From positions 1-64,000 of the forward strand of contig JAWAEW010000002.1 in NCBI GenBank assembly GCA_038891035.1: DNA of 64,000 nt, given 5' to 3'. Below are positions 1-7,163 of this stretch, in pieces; within the stretch, counting starts at the first letter, position 1; each line of letters opens with the position of its first letter. The notes beneath the pieces were generated by a model, which searched no databases, was not told where the DNA came from, and worked only from the letters and a program-made list of their open reading frames with translations. The position numbers were made by a program, and so were the translations under genes. The DNA comes from UBA10161 sp038891035. GTDB lineage: Archaea > Micrarchaeota > Micrarchaeia > Anstonellales > Anstonellaceae.

Positions 1-110
1 TCGTTTATTTCCTCGTAAACTAACGACTTAGAAAGCAAAACAGATCCAGTAAATATACCAATTATTTGAGTTATTGCAAAAAATAAAGTAATAAGCACCA
101 TTGTTTTCAT
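1..110 (-). CDS. N-terminal fragment of a membrane protein (left edge)
   Basis: An open frame starts at the ATG at 110 and runs off the left edge, giving 36 residues. It begins 4 nt after the nrdR stop codon, so it is probably the second gene of that operon. The visible part is a hydrophobic segment of about 20 residues (roughly positions 4-27) with the motif F-A-I-T-Q-I-I-G-I-F. That resembles the first membrane helix of archaeal presenilin-like A22 proteases, but the fragment is too short to be sure. The catalytic aspartates would lie outside the window. A second ATG at codon 4 is an alternative start. Confidence 0.5.
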   Translation of the reverse strand, partial: MKTMVLITLFFAITQIIGIFTGSVLLSKSLVYEEIN

Positions 111-114
111 TGTA

Positions 115-567
115 TCATCTTTTTTTCTTCAAGCTTTTAAGAACTGCCTCAAAGGATTGAATATCTGCAAAGGAGCGATAAACTGATGCGAAACGGACGT
201 ATGCAACTTCGTCAGTTTTGCGCAGATAGTCCATAACAAGTTGACCAATTTTGCTACTTTTAACTTCAAGTGAATTCTCTCGTCTTATTTTGCTTTCAAT
301 TTTATCTGCTATTTCATTTATTTTTTCAAGCGAAACAGGACGTTTTTCACAGGCTTTTTGAATACCTGCGATCAGTTTGTGTCTGTCAAATTTTTCTCTT
401 CTACCATCCTTTTTTATTACAAAAATATCTTCCTTTTCTATCTCTTCGTATGTAGTAAAGCGGCGTTTACATTTCAAACATTCGCGCCTCCTACGAATCC
501 TATAATCACTGGTATCACGGCTATCAACAACTTCAGTTTCAGAATGATGACAGAACGGGCATTTCAT
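115..567 (-). CDS. nrdR: NrdR-type transcriptional repressor
   Basis: This 150-residue protein has the full NrdR layout. An N-terminal zinc ribbon carries two CxxC pairs (C-P-F-C near residue 3 and C-L-K-C near residue 31), with the R-R-R-E-C-L-K-C-K-R-R-F-T-T-Y-E signature. An ATP-cone domain fills about residues 45-135. In bacteria NrdR senses ATP/dATP and represses ribonucleotide reductase genes by binding NrdR boxes. Here it stands alone, with no reductase in the window. The TTG at 570 is rejected in favour of the ATG at 567, because a TATA-like box is centred about 27 nt upstream. NrdR is mainly bacterial and rare in archaea, so acquisition by transfer is likely, though that is inference. 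Confidence 0.93.
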   Translation of the reverse strand: MKCPFCHHSETEVVDSRDTSDYRIRRRRECLKCKRRFTTYEEIEKEDIFVIKKDGRREKFDRHKLIAGIQKACEKRPVSLEKINEIADKIESKIRRENSLEVKSSKIGQLVMDYLRKTDEVAYVRFASVYRSFADIQSFEAVLKSLKKKR

Positions 568-589
568 CAATTAGATTTTTTTGCATATG

Positions 590-598
590 AATAAAAAG
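590..598 (-). promoter_or_regulatory. TATA-like box of nrdR
   Basis: On the minus strand the T-rich element reads CTTTTTATTC and is centred near 594, 26-27 nt before the nrdR ATG at 567. That is the archaeal spacing for a transcript starting at or beside the start codon. Confidence 0.45.
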
Positions 599-627
599 GA
601 TACAGCAAAAATTCATCAGGTGGTCAA

Positions 628-1536
628 ATGTATGATATGATAATCATTGGCACTGGCGTGGCCGGGCTTGCTGGTGCCATGTATGCAGGAAGAATGAATA
701 TAAGAGTGCTTGCTTTGGGGGAAATGAGGGGTGGAACAATTACTACTACAAATATTGTAGAAAATTATCCAGGTTTTATATCGATTGGCGGGTTTGAACT
801 TGCCGAAAAGTTGGAAGAGCATGCAAAACAATATTCATCGGTAGAAATCAAGGATGAAAAAGTGCTCTCGATAAACAAAAATTCAGACATTTTCGAAGTC
901 AGAACTGACAGTGGCATTTACCAAGCCAGAACAATTCTTTATGCTGCAGGGACAGTGTGGAAAAAACTTGGTGTACCGGGTGAAGAAAAATTTGCAAACA
1001 AAGGGGTCCATTATTGCGCTTTGTGTGATGCTGCATTTTACAAAGACAAGATAGTTGCAGTGATTGGTGGCGGAGATTCTGCCGCAAAAGATGCGCTAGT
1101 GCTTGCAGAATGGGCAAAAAAAGTCTATATTATTTATCGAGGAGAAAAGATTAGACCTGAACCAGTCAATTATGAGCGAGTAATGGCTAATAAAAAAATC
1201 GAAATAATCTATAAAACTAATATCGTTGAGATAAGGGGAGAAGAAAAGGTTAATTCGGTTCTTCTTGACAAACCGTACAATAATTCATTGGAATTGGCTC
1301 TTGATGCAGTTTTTATAGCAATAGGGCATATCCCAAATTCGGAGTTAGCTAAGGCCGTAGGTGTTGAGCTGGATCAAAAAGGATATGTCAAAATAAATAG
1401 AAATTCCGAAACAAATGTGCCCGGTTTTTTTGCTGCGGGTGATGTAACTGATACTAGATTTAAGCAAGCCATAATTGGTGTAGCTGAAGCAGTGCAAGCC
1501 GTATACTCGGCTTACCTTTACCTTGGAAAGCACTAG
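628..1536 (+). CDS. trxB: Thioredoxin reductase-like flavoprotein (TrxB family)
   Basis: This 302-residue protein has the usual length and order for low-molecular-weight thioredoxin reductase. The FAD-binding GxGxxG is at residues 8-13, the redox pair C130-A-L-C133-D sits in the middle domain, a second nucleotide-binding motif GGGDSA is at 147-152, and the C-terminal GFFAAGDV motif is present. It should reduce thioredoxin or a similar disulfide carrier in the cytoplasm. The HRRxxxR motif that normally grips the NADPH 2'-phosphate reads Y-R-G-E-K-I-R here (about 170-176), so NADH or another donor is possible. The ATG at 628 has a GGTGGT ribosome site 5 nt upstream. The gene is divergent from nrdR and overlaps the convergent TFB gene by 4 nt. 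Confidence 0.92.
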   Translation: MYDMIIIGTGVAGLAGAMYAGRMNIRVLALGEMRGGTITTTNIVENYPGFISIGGFELAEKLEEHAKQYSSVEIKDEKVLSINKNSDIFEVRTDSGIYQARTILYAAGTVWKKLGVPGEEKFANKGVHYCALCDAAFYKDKIVAVIGGGDSAAKDALVLAEWAKKVYIIYRGEKIRPEPVNYERVMANKKIEIIYKTNIVEIRGEEKVNSVLLDKPYNNSLELALDAVFIAIGHIPNSELAKAVGVELDQKGYVKINRNSETNVPGFFAAGDVTDTRFKQAIIGVAEAVQAVYSAYLYLGKH

Positions 1537-2435
1537 AGAGTTACTTTCAGTTGCAATTCCTTTTTGAGCTCGCGATACCTGTTCCTTATTGTAACTTCAG
1601 TTACTCCTGCTACGTCAGCAACTTCCTTTTGGGTTCTTCTCTCACCGTACATTGCACTGGCAATATAGACTGCGGCAGCTGCCACACCTGTTGGCCCGCG
1701 CCCTGAAATCAGCCCTTTACTTACTGCCTTTTTAAGAAGCGCAATTGCCTTTTCTTGCACATGTCCTGAAAGCTTTAATGCTGCAGTAAATTTTGGCACA
1801 TAATGTGATGGATCCGTAAGTGGTACGTCAATATTCAGCTCTCTTCTTATGAAGCGATAAGCACGCCCTATCTCTTTTTTCTCAATACCAGAGACTCTTG
1901 AAATTTCATCTAGAGTTCGTGGGATTCCTTGCATTCTGCAAGTTGCGTAGATAACTGCTGATACAACAGATTCAATCAGCCTTCCACGAATCAGCTCTGC
2001 CTTGATACATTTTCTATAAAGCAGTGCCGCAGATTCGCGTATCGAATCAGGAAGGCCAAGATAGGATGCGATTCTGTCAAGTTCAGACAGAGCTATTGCT
2101 AAATTTCTTTCCATAGAGCTTGCAATTGATGCACGCTTATGCCATTTTCTCATTCTGTAAAGCTGAGCTTGCTTTTTTGGTGAGATTTTTGCCCCACGAA
2201 TATCCCTGTTATATTGGTCAATTTCCGTAACAAGACCTTTGTTCGGGCGCATGTATTTAATTGGCGCTCCACCACGGGCGCGCTTTTCCCTCTGTTCTGC
2301 ATCAAAAGCTCTCCATTCTGGTCTGGAATCTTCCAAATTTTCAGCTACAATAAGGCCGCAATTGGTGCAAACCACTTCGCCCCGTTCATAATCACGCGTA
2401 AGGTGCTTGTTGCCACATTCGGGACACTTATCCAT
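1533..2435 (-). CDS. tfb: Transcription initiation factor TFB
   Basis: Archaeal TFB (the TFIIB homologue) bridges TBP-bound promoters and RNA polymerase. From the ATG at 2435 the protein is 300 residues. The N-terminal zinc ribbon has C4-x2-C7 and C23-x2-C26. It is followed by the B-reader/linker (S-R-P-E-W-R-A-F motif) and two cyclin folds, at about 105-195 and 200-295. The second cyclin fold ends in a helix-turn-helix (T-Q-K-E-V-A-D-V-A-G-V-T) that contacts the BRE. The GTG at 2444 is part of the ribosome site GAGGTGG, so the downstream ATG is preferred. It is the only TFB in the window. Confidence 0.97.
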   Translation of the reverse strand: MDKCPECGNKHLTRDYERGEVVCTNCGLIVAENLEDSRPEWRAFDAEQREKRARGGAPIKYMRPNKGLVTEIDQYNRDIRGAKISPKKQAQLYRMRKWHKRASIASSMERNLAIALSELDRIASYLGLPDSIRESAALLYRKCIKAELIRGRLIESVVSAVIYATCRMQGIPRTLDEISRVSGIEKKEIGRAYRFIRRELNIDVPLTDPSHYVPKFTAALKLSGHVQEKAIALLKKAVSKGLISGRGPTGVAAAAVYIASAMYGERRTQKEVADVAGVTEVTIRNRYRELKKELQLKVTL

Positions 2436-2473
2436 CCAATCCACCTCAAAGTAGTGCTGGCTTAAATCATTAA

Positions 2474-2484
2474 GTTTTAAAAAC
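2474..2484 (-). promoter_or_regulatory. TATA box of tfb
   Basis: The minus-strand sequence GTTTTTAAAAC is centred near 2479. Initiation about 26 nt downstream (near 2453) would leave an 18-nt leader holding the GAGGTGG site before the ATG at 2435. A second TATA-like palindrome (CTTTATAAAG, around 2519-2528) lies farther upstream and could serve either direction. Confidence 0.45.
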
Positions 2485-2640
2485 TTCCTAAGCCGGCATG
2501 TCGTTTATGTAGACAAACCTTTATAAAGTTTTTGTTTTGGCTAATCTACCTAGTAAGAAAATATACGATAACGATGATTAAGGTAACTAAAACCATTGTA
2601 AATAAAAATAGGTCGGCCATGAGCTCGTTTTAGATTTTCA

Positions 2641-2650
2641 TTTTTATAAA
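2641..2650 (+). promoter_or_regulatory. TATA box of the Mre11-like gene
   Basis: TTTTTATAAA is centred about 28 nt before the ATG at 2674, which predicts a leaderless transcript. It also argues against the in-frame TTG at 2653, which would lie upstream of the transcription start. Confidence 0.6.
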
Positions 2651-2673
2651 GGTTGAGGAAGAAAATTAGGGCA

Positions 2674-3795
2674 ATGAGGATAGGCTTTATTACTGACACC
2701 CATTTTGGATACAAGAGATTCGAAAAGGATGCATTGGTCCAGGGAAAAGAAGCTATTATTGCAGCTGCGGAGGAAGCTGATTTACTAATTTTGGGAGGGG
2801 ACAACTTTGATGTCGCTTTGCCAAAAATGGAAACTTTGGCAGAGGTAGCAGATATTTTGCAGCAAGCTACAAAAATAATGAAATCTAAGGGAATATCTTA
2901 CGTGCCCATTGTCGGCATTCACGGAAATCATGATCGAAGAGCAAAAGGATATGTAAATCCAACCGAGCTGTTGGCGCGCATGGGGTTGCTGGAATATATT
3001 CACAATAAAACTATTCAAAGGACTTTGGGTGACGAAACTGTTGCGATATCAGGATTAGGCAATGTTCCTGACGATCTTGCTAAGGAGGCTTTGCGGCAGT
3101 TTTCCTGCAGGCCTGTCACTAATGCGTTCAATATATTAGTTATACACCAAACATTTCAGGAGTTCGAAGTTATTGAGCATGAAAACTACCTTACATTTGA
3201 TGATCTTCCTGCAGGTTATGACCTATATCTTTGTGGCCATTCCCACAAGCCAAATTTAGATGGGAAAATACTCAATCCAGGCAGTACTGTGATCACTCAG
3301 CTGAGGAAGGATGAAATTGGCAAACGCGGTTGGCTATTGTACGATACAAAAGCAAAGAAAGCCGAGTTCCGCTCAATCGCGTCAAGAGAATTTGTTTGGC
3401 TTGAACACGAATTTTCGAATGCTACACCTAAAGAAGTTGAAAGGAAAGTATGGGAGATATTTAACAACTATGCTAATAAGAATAAAATAGTAAAAGTAGT
3501 GTTGAATGGAACATTAGTGACAGGCTTTCAAACATCAGATATTCATTTGCCTAATTTTACCGAAGACTTTTTTGTGGAAAATAGGATTAACTCCGAAAAT
3601 TTCAGAGAGAAGATTAATGAGATCAGAAAAAAAAGAGAACAAAAACTTTCTGCAAAAGATTTTGGCATTGATATACTCAAAAAGCATCTAGCAAATACTA
3701 ACTACAATTTGGGTGATCCATCAGAATTATTCGCATCGTTAGTGGATGGGACAGCATTTGAAAAAATAAAAGAACAGATTGAAAAGGAAAACTAA
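2674..3795 (+). CDS. mre11: Mre11/SbcD-like metallophosphoesterase nuclease
   Basis: This 373-residue protein carries the calcineurin-like phosphoesterase motifs in Mre11 order: D8-T-H10, GGDNFD (41-46), GNHD (84-87), the H-Q pair near residue 160 and the GHSH motif near 190. A further conserved stretch (N-P-G-S-T, then R-G-W-L-L-Y-D) is typical of the Mre11/SbcD capping region. The expected role is two-metal exonuclease/endonuclease processing of DNA ends. No Rad50 ATPase gene is adjacent, although archaeal mre11 is usually beside rad50, herA and nurA, so the Mre11 assignment rests on motifs alone. The last 4 nt overlap the convergent serS gene. Confidence 0.8.
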   Translation: MRIGFITDTHFGYKRFEKDALVQGKEAIIAAAEEADLLILGGDNFDVALPKMETLAEVADILQQATKIMKSKGISYVPIVGIHGNHDRRAKGYVNPTELLARMGLLEYIHNKTIQRTLGDETVAISGLGNVPDDLAKEALRQFSCRPVTNAFNILVIHQTFQEFEVIEHENYLTFDDLPAGYDLYLCGHSHKPNLDGKILNPGSTVITQLRKDEIGKRGWLLYDTKAKKAEFRSIASREFVWLEHEFSNATPKEVERKVWEIFNNYANKNKIVKVVLNGTLVTGFQTSDIHLPNFTEDFFVENRINSENFREKINEIRKKREQKLSAKDFGIDILKKHLANTNYNLGDPSELFASLVDGTAFEKIKEQIEKEN

Positions 3796-5042
3796 AAGTC
3801 TATTCTGTCTGCTTTCAGATAATCTTGTAGCACTTTGGGAATTTCAAATCCATTTTCATCCTGATAATTTTCAATAATTGCCACCATGCATCTTCCAACT
3901 GCAACTCCGCTGCCGTTCAAAGTATGAACGAACTCTGGCTTTCCGTTTCTTCTGAACCGAATATTTGCTCTTCTGGCTTGAAAGTCTGTGCAATTAGAAC
4001 ATGAAGAAATCTCTCTATATCTATCTTGAGAGGGCAACCATACCTCGATATCATAAGTTTTTGAAGAAGCAAAACCTAAATCACCTGTGCAAAGCTCAAC
4101 AACTCTGTAAGGCAGCTCCAGCCTTTTTAGAACTTCTTCGGCATCAACAGTTAAAGATTCAAGCTCCTCAAACGATTTTTCAGGAATTGAAAATTTCACA
4201 AGTTCCACTTTATCAAATTGGTGCTGCCGGATAATTCCTTTTATGTCTTTTTGGTAGGCGCCTGCTTCTCTCCTAAAGCAAGGAGTATATGCACAGAACT
4301 TTATAGGAAGGCTGGACTCTTCTAAAATTTCATCTGCGAAAAAGTTTGTGAGAGGTACTTCAGCTGTAGGAATCAAGTATAGATCATCATCGCTGCACTT
4401 GTATAGCTCATGTGCAAATTTTGGGAGTTGGCCCGTGCCTTTCATAGTCTTTGAATTTACAAGGAATGGCGGGAGCAATTCATAATAGCCATTCATAGTA
4501 TGCAAATCCAGCATGAAATTAATCAACGCACGCTCTAACCTTGCAACTAGTCCCTTTAGAACCACAAACCTATGCCCGGCAAGTTTAGCCCCCCTTTCAA
4601 AGTCTATTAAATGCCCTCCAGCAACTTCATAGTGCGGCTTGACAGAAGAACTGTCTTTTTTAGGCTTACCCCATGTCCGAACGATTTTGTTGTCGTTTTC
4701 ATCTTTTCCTTGTGGCACACTTGGGTGAGGAATATTTGGAAGTGAAAGGAGAATGTCGTTTATTTGGGTTTCCAAACTATTAGACTCTAACTCAATTTTT
4801 TCTATACGTTCAGATATTTCTTTGGATTGCGCTAACAAAGAATCAATCGATTGTTTGTTTCTTTTTGCTTCAGCAATCTTTATGGAGATTTTGTTTCGTT
4901 CGGCTTTAAGTTGATCTATTTTTACTTTGCTTGCTCGCCATTCACTGTCAAGCTGAAGAAGATAGCGGGCAGGCTCTATAGGATAATTTCGGCTCGAAAT
5001 AGCATTTAAAAGGATTTCTGGATTTGCCCTTATCTCTTTCAT
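3792..5042 (-). CDS. serS: Seryl-tRNA synthetase
   Basis: A class II synthetase of the common (non-methanogen) type, 416 residues from the ATG at 5042. The N-terminal part (about 25-105) is the antiparallel coiled-coil arm that reaches the long variable arm of tRNA-Ser. The catalytic core shows T-A-E-V-P-L-T-N, motif 2 F-R-R-E-A-G-A and motif 3 G-S-G-V-A-V-G-R. The GTG at 5060 gives 6 more residues, but a TATA-like TTATAA at 5063-5068 lies about 24 nt before the ATG, which favours the shorter form. It lies downstream of serA and the aminotransferase on the same strand, linking serine synthesis to serine charging. Two tRNA-Ser genes occur at 23.9 and 54.3 kb. Confidence 0.97.
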   Translation of the reverse strand: MKEIRANPEILLNAISSRNYPIEPARYLLQLDSEWRASKVKIDQLKAERNKISIKIAEAKRNKQSIDSLLAQSKEISERIEKIELESNSLETQINDILLSLPNIPHPSVPQGKDENDNKIVRTWGKPKKDSSSVKPHYEVAGGHLIDFERGAKLAGHRFVVLKGLVARLERALINFMLDLHTMNGYYELLPPFLVNSKTMKGTGQLPKFAHELYKCSDDDLYLIPTAEVPLTNFFADEILEESSLPIKFCAYTPCFRREAGAYQKDIKGIIRQHQFDKVELVKFSIPEKSFEELESLTVDAEEVLKRLELPYRVVELCTGDLGFASSKTYDIEVWLPSQDRYREISSCSNCTDFQARRANIRFRRNGKPEFVHTLNGSGVAVGRCMVAIIENYQDENGFEIPKVLQDYLKADRIDF

Positions 5043-5060
5043 CGAAAGCACAACACCCAC

Positions 5061-5070
5061 CCTTATAAGA
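5061..5070 (-). promoter_or_regulatory. Possible internal TATA box for serS
   Basis: The minus strand reads TCTTATAAGG here, overlapping the serA stop codon and centred about 24 nt before the serS ATG. It may allow serS to be transcribed apart from the serine-synthesis genes. Confidence 0.35.
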
Positions 5071-5941
5071 GTTCTTCCTTCAATTTAGATATTAATTCTT
5101 GCCCTATCTTTTTTTGAGCTTCAAATGTACTACCTCCAATGTGAGGGGTTAAAATTACATTATCAAGAGTGCAGAGTTTTCCTGCATAAGGTTCATTCTC
5201 ATAAACATCAAGGCAGGCCCCTGCTATTTGTTTTTTTGAAAGTGCATCATAGAGGGCGTCTTCGTCTATTAAAGAACCTCTTGCGGTGTTAATCAAAACA
5301 GCTGTGGGCTTCATGACATCGATAAGCTTCCGATTGATTATTTTTTCAGTCTGAGGAGTAGCAGGAAGGTGAAGACTTATGAAATCTGCTGTAGAAAAAA
5401 GTTCTTCGAGGCTTACTGGTTTTCCGATTGCGCTTTGCTCCTGTTTAGTATCATAAATAAGTATATTCATTCCAAGTGCCTTGGCTTTCAATGCAAGAGA
5501 AGAACCTATTCGTCCAAACCCTACAATTCCTAAAGTTTTTCCTGTAAGTTCAGTCCCCATTAGCTCTTTTTTGAGCCATTTTCCGCTTTTCATTGATGCA
5601 TCTGCTTTATGCAGCTGTCTGCAAAACGCAAGCATCATACCTAATGCAAGCTCCGCAACCGCATTGGTACTTGCTGATGGCGTATTTATGACTTTGATGT
5701 TTCTTTTTGCACATGCTTCTGAATCTATGTTATCTGTGCCTACCCCCGCTCTCGCCACTATTTTTAACTTCTTAGCATAAGAGAGAAGCTGCTCTGAAAC
5801 TTTGGTGGCCGAACGTACAATCAAAACATCAGCATCTGCGACCGCTTCGTTGAGATCTTTTGGGATAATTATACATTCCCCCAATTCTTTAAGCCCTGCA
5901 ATTACCTCTTGTTCAAGAGGATCGGCTATGACTATTTTCAT
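5063..5941 (-). CDS. serA: D-3-phosphoglycerate dehydrogenase, short form
   Basis: This NAD-dependent 2-hydroxyacid dehydrogenase is 292 residues from the ATG at 5941. The long 5' extension of the open frame runs back into the aminotransferase gene and looks non-coding. The Rossmann motif GFGRIG is at 141-146, with an aspartate (D164) at the end of the next strand as expected for NAD(H). The catalytic triad is R221, E250 and H267. It lacks the C-terminal ACT and intervening domains of long SerA enzymes, so it is probably not feedback-inhibited by serine in the usual way. It should oxidise 3-phosphoglycerate in the first step of serine synthesis. The gap to the upstream aminotransferase is 13 nt, consistent with one operon. 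Confidence 0.87.
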   Translation of the reverse strand: MKIVIADPLEQEVIAGLKELGECIIIPKDLNEAVADADVLIVRSATKVSEQLLSYAKKLKIVARAGVGTDNIDSEACAKRNIKVINTPSASTNAVAELALGMMLAFCRQLHKADASMKSGKWLKKELMGTELTGKTLGIVGFGRIGSSLALKAKALGMNILIYDTKQEQSAIGKPVSLEELFSTADFISLHLPATPQTEKIINRKLIDVMKPTAVLINTARGSLIDEDALYDALSKKQIAGACLDVYENEPYAGKLCTLDNVILTPHIGGSTFEAQKKIGQELISKLKEELL

Positions 5942-5954
5942 TGTGAACCACTCT

Positions 5955-7019
5955 CTATTTGTTGAGGACTTTTCTGATGCAGTCAAATGCATAATCAAGA
6001 TGTGCATCGTCGAAATTTCCAATGTGGCATATCCTGAAGAATCTACCCTGTAATTCCCCAAAATCTCGAGCAGTTACTAGATTATATTTCTCTCTTAGCT
6101 CTTTTCTTATGGCATCTGCATTTTCCAAAATAAAACCTGTAATAGTTGGAGAATAGAAGCCCGGTTCTGCGAAGACTTTGTAGCCAATACTTTCAACAAA
6201 TCTTCTCGATTTTTCTGCAGCAGCTGCATGTCTTTGCCGATGAGCATCAAACCCCCCTCGACTTTTTATATATTCGATTGCTGCTTGGATAGAAAAGAGT
6301 ACAGAGACCGCAGGAGTGGTTGGTGTTTGATTATTTTGAATCTCTTTCTTATACTTTTTCATATCAAGGTAATAGCTTCTTGCAGCGATACCTTCTGCTC
6401 GTTGCATCATTTCTTCAGTTAATGCCACTATCGCTATGCCTGGTGCAGCACCAAGCGCTTTTTGAGATCCAGTCACTGCAAAATCTACAGAAAAACCCTT
6501 AATATCTAGTGGAGCAGCACCCCAAGCAGAAATGCAATCTAATATAGTAATCATACCCTTGCTTTTTGCATATCTACAAATAGTTTTGGCTTGATTGAGG
6601 ACGCCCGTGGAAGTTTCATTATAAACCATGCCAAAAATTTGTGCCGAAGAATTATCAATAATTTCTTTTGCTCTTTCCAATGACCAACCCTTCCCAAGTG
6701 GCTGAGAGGCAACTTCTGTCGCACAATAGACCTTTGAAAGTGCAGCTAGCTTATCGCCAAAAGTTCCATTAGTAAGAATTAGGGATTTGTCTGTCGGTTT
6801 GGTCAGGCAGGCATAGGCCATCTCTAAGCCTGCTGTACCAGAACCAGTGACAAGAAAGCATAGGTCAGAATTGAAATCTTTCTTAAGCTCGCTAACGATG
6901 CTTTCAATTAAAGCTTTGATTTCCGGACCGCGGTGATAGATCATTTCATTGCTTTGAGCAAGCCTTATTGGGTCTGCTAAAGCCACTGGTCCAGGAGTAA
7001 GAAGGTGCATTTTCTGCAT
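5955..7019 (-). CDS. Class V aminotransferase, probable phosphoserine or serine/alanine-type aminotransferase
   Basis: A fold-type I, class V PLP enzyme of 354 residues from the ATG at 7019. The N-terminal L-T-P-G-P-V motif and H-R-G segment are typical of the alanine-glyoxylate/serine-pyruvate family. D161 should hold the pyridine nitrogen, and K187 in G-S-Q-K-A-L-G should form the Schiff base. Archaeal members of this family act on several amino acids and can replace SerC. The operon with serA suggests it makes phosphoserine, which is inference. The ATG at 7019 has a GGAG site 6 nt upstream. A GTG at 7040 would add 7 residues. A TATA-like TTTAAAATTTT lies around 7045-7058. Confidence 0.85.
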   Translation of the reverse strand: MQKMHLLTPGPVALADPIRLAQSNEMIYHRGPEIKALIESIVSELKKDFNSDLCFLVTGSGTAGLEMAYACLTKPTDKSLILTNGTFGDKLAALSKVYCATEVASQPLGKGWSLERAKEIIDNSSAQIFGMVYNETSTGVLNQAKTICRYAKSKGMITILDCISAWGAAPLDIKGFSVDFAVTGSQKALGAAPGIAIVALTEEMMQRAEGIAARSYYLDMKKYKKEIQNNQTPTTPAVSVLFSIQAAIEYIKSRGGFDAHRQRHAAAAEKSRRFVESIGYKVFAEPGFYSPTITGFILENADAIRKELREKYNLVTARDFGELQGRFFRICHIGNFDDAHLDYAFDCIRKVLNK

Positions 7020-7128
7020 ATTAATCTCCAATAGCTTCACTTAAGTAAAATTTTAAAGCTAATAGTCGCTACCTACCCACAAAAACCAAATCAAATGAGA
7101 GAGGCACATACCTGATGATAAGAGTAGG

Positions 7129-7139
7129 TAAATTTAAAT
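7129..7139 (+). promoter_or_regulatory. TATA box of uvrB
   Basis: TAAATTTAAAT is centred about 29 nt before the uvrB ATG at 7164, predicting a nearly leaderless uvrBA transcript. This promoter and that of the divergent aminotransferase share the 144-bp gap. Confidence 0.5.
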
Positions 7140-7163
7140 GCTGGACAGATCAACAAAAATGTA

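Noticed and set aside
5942..6061. 40-residue N-terminal extension of SerA
   Set aside because: It lies in the end of the aminotransferase gene and does not resemble any SerA sequence. The ATG at 5941 starts the conserved M-K-I-V-I-A-D region.
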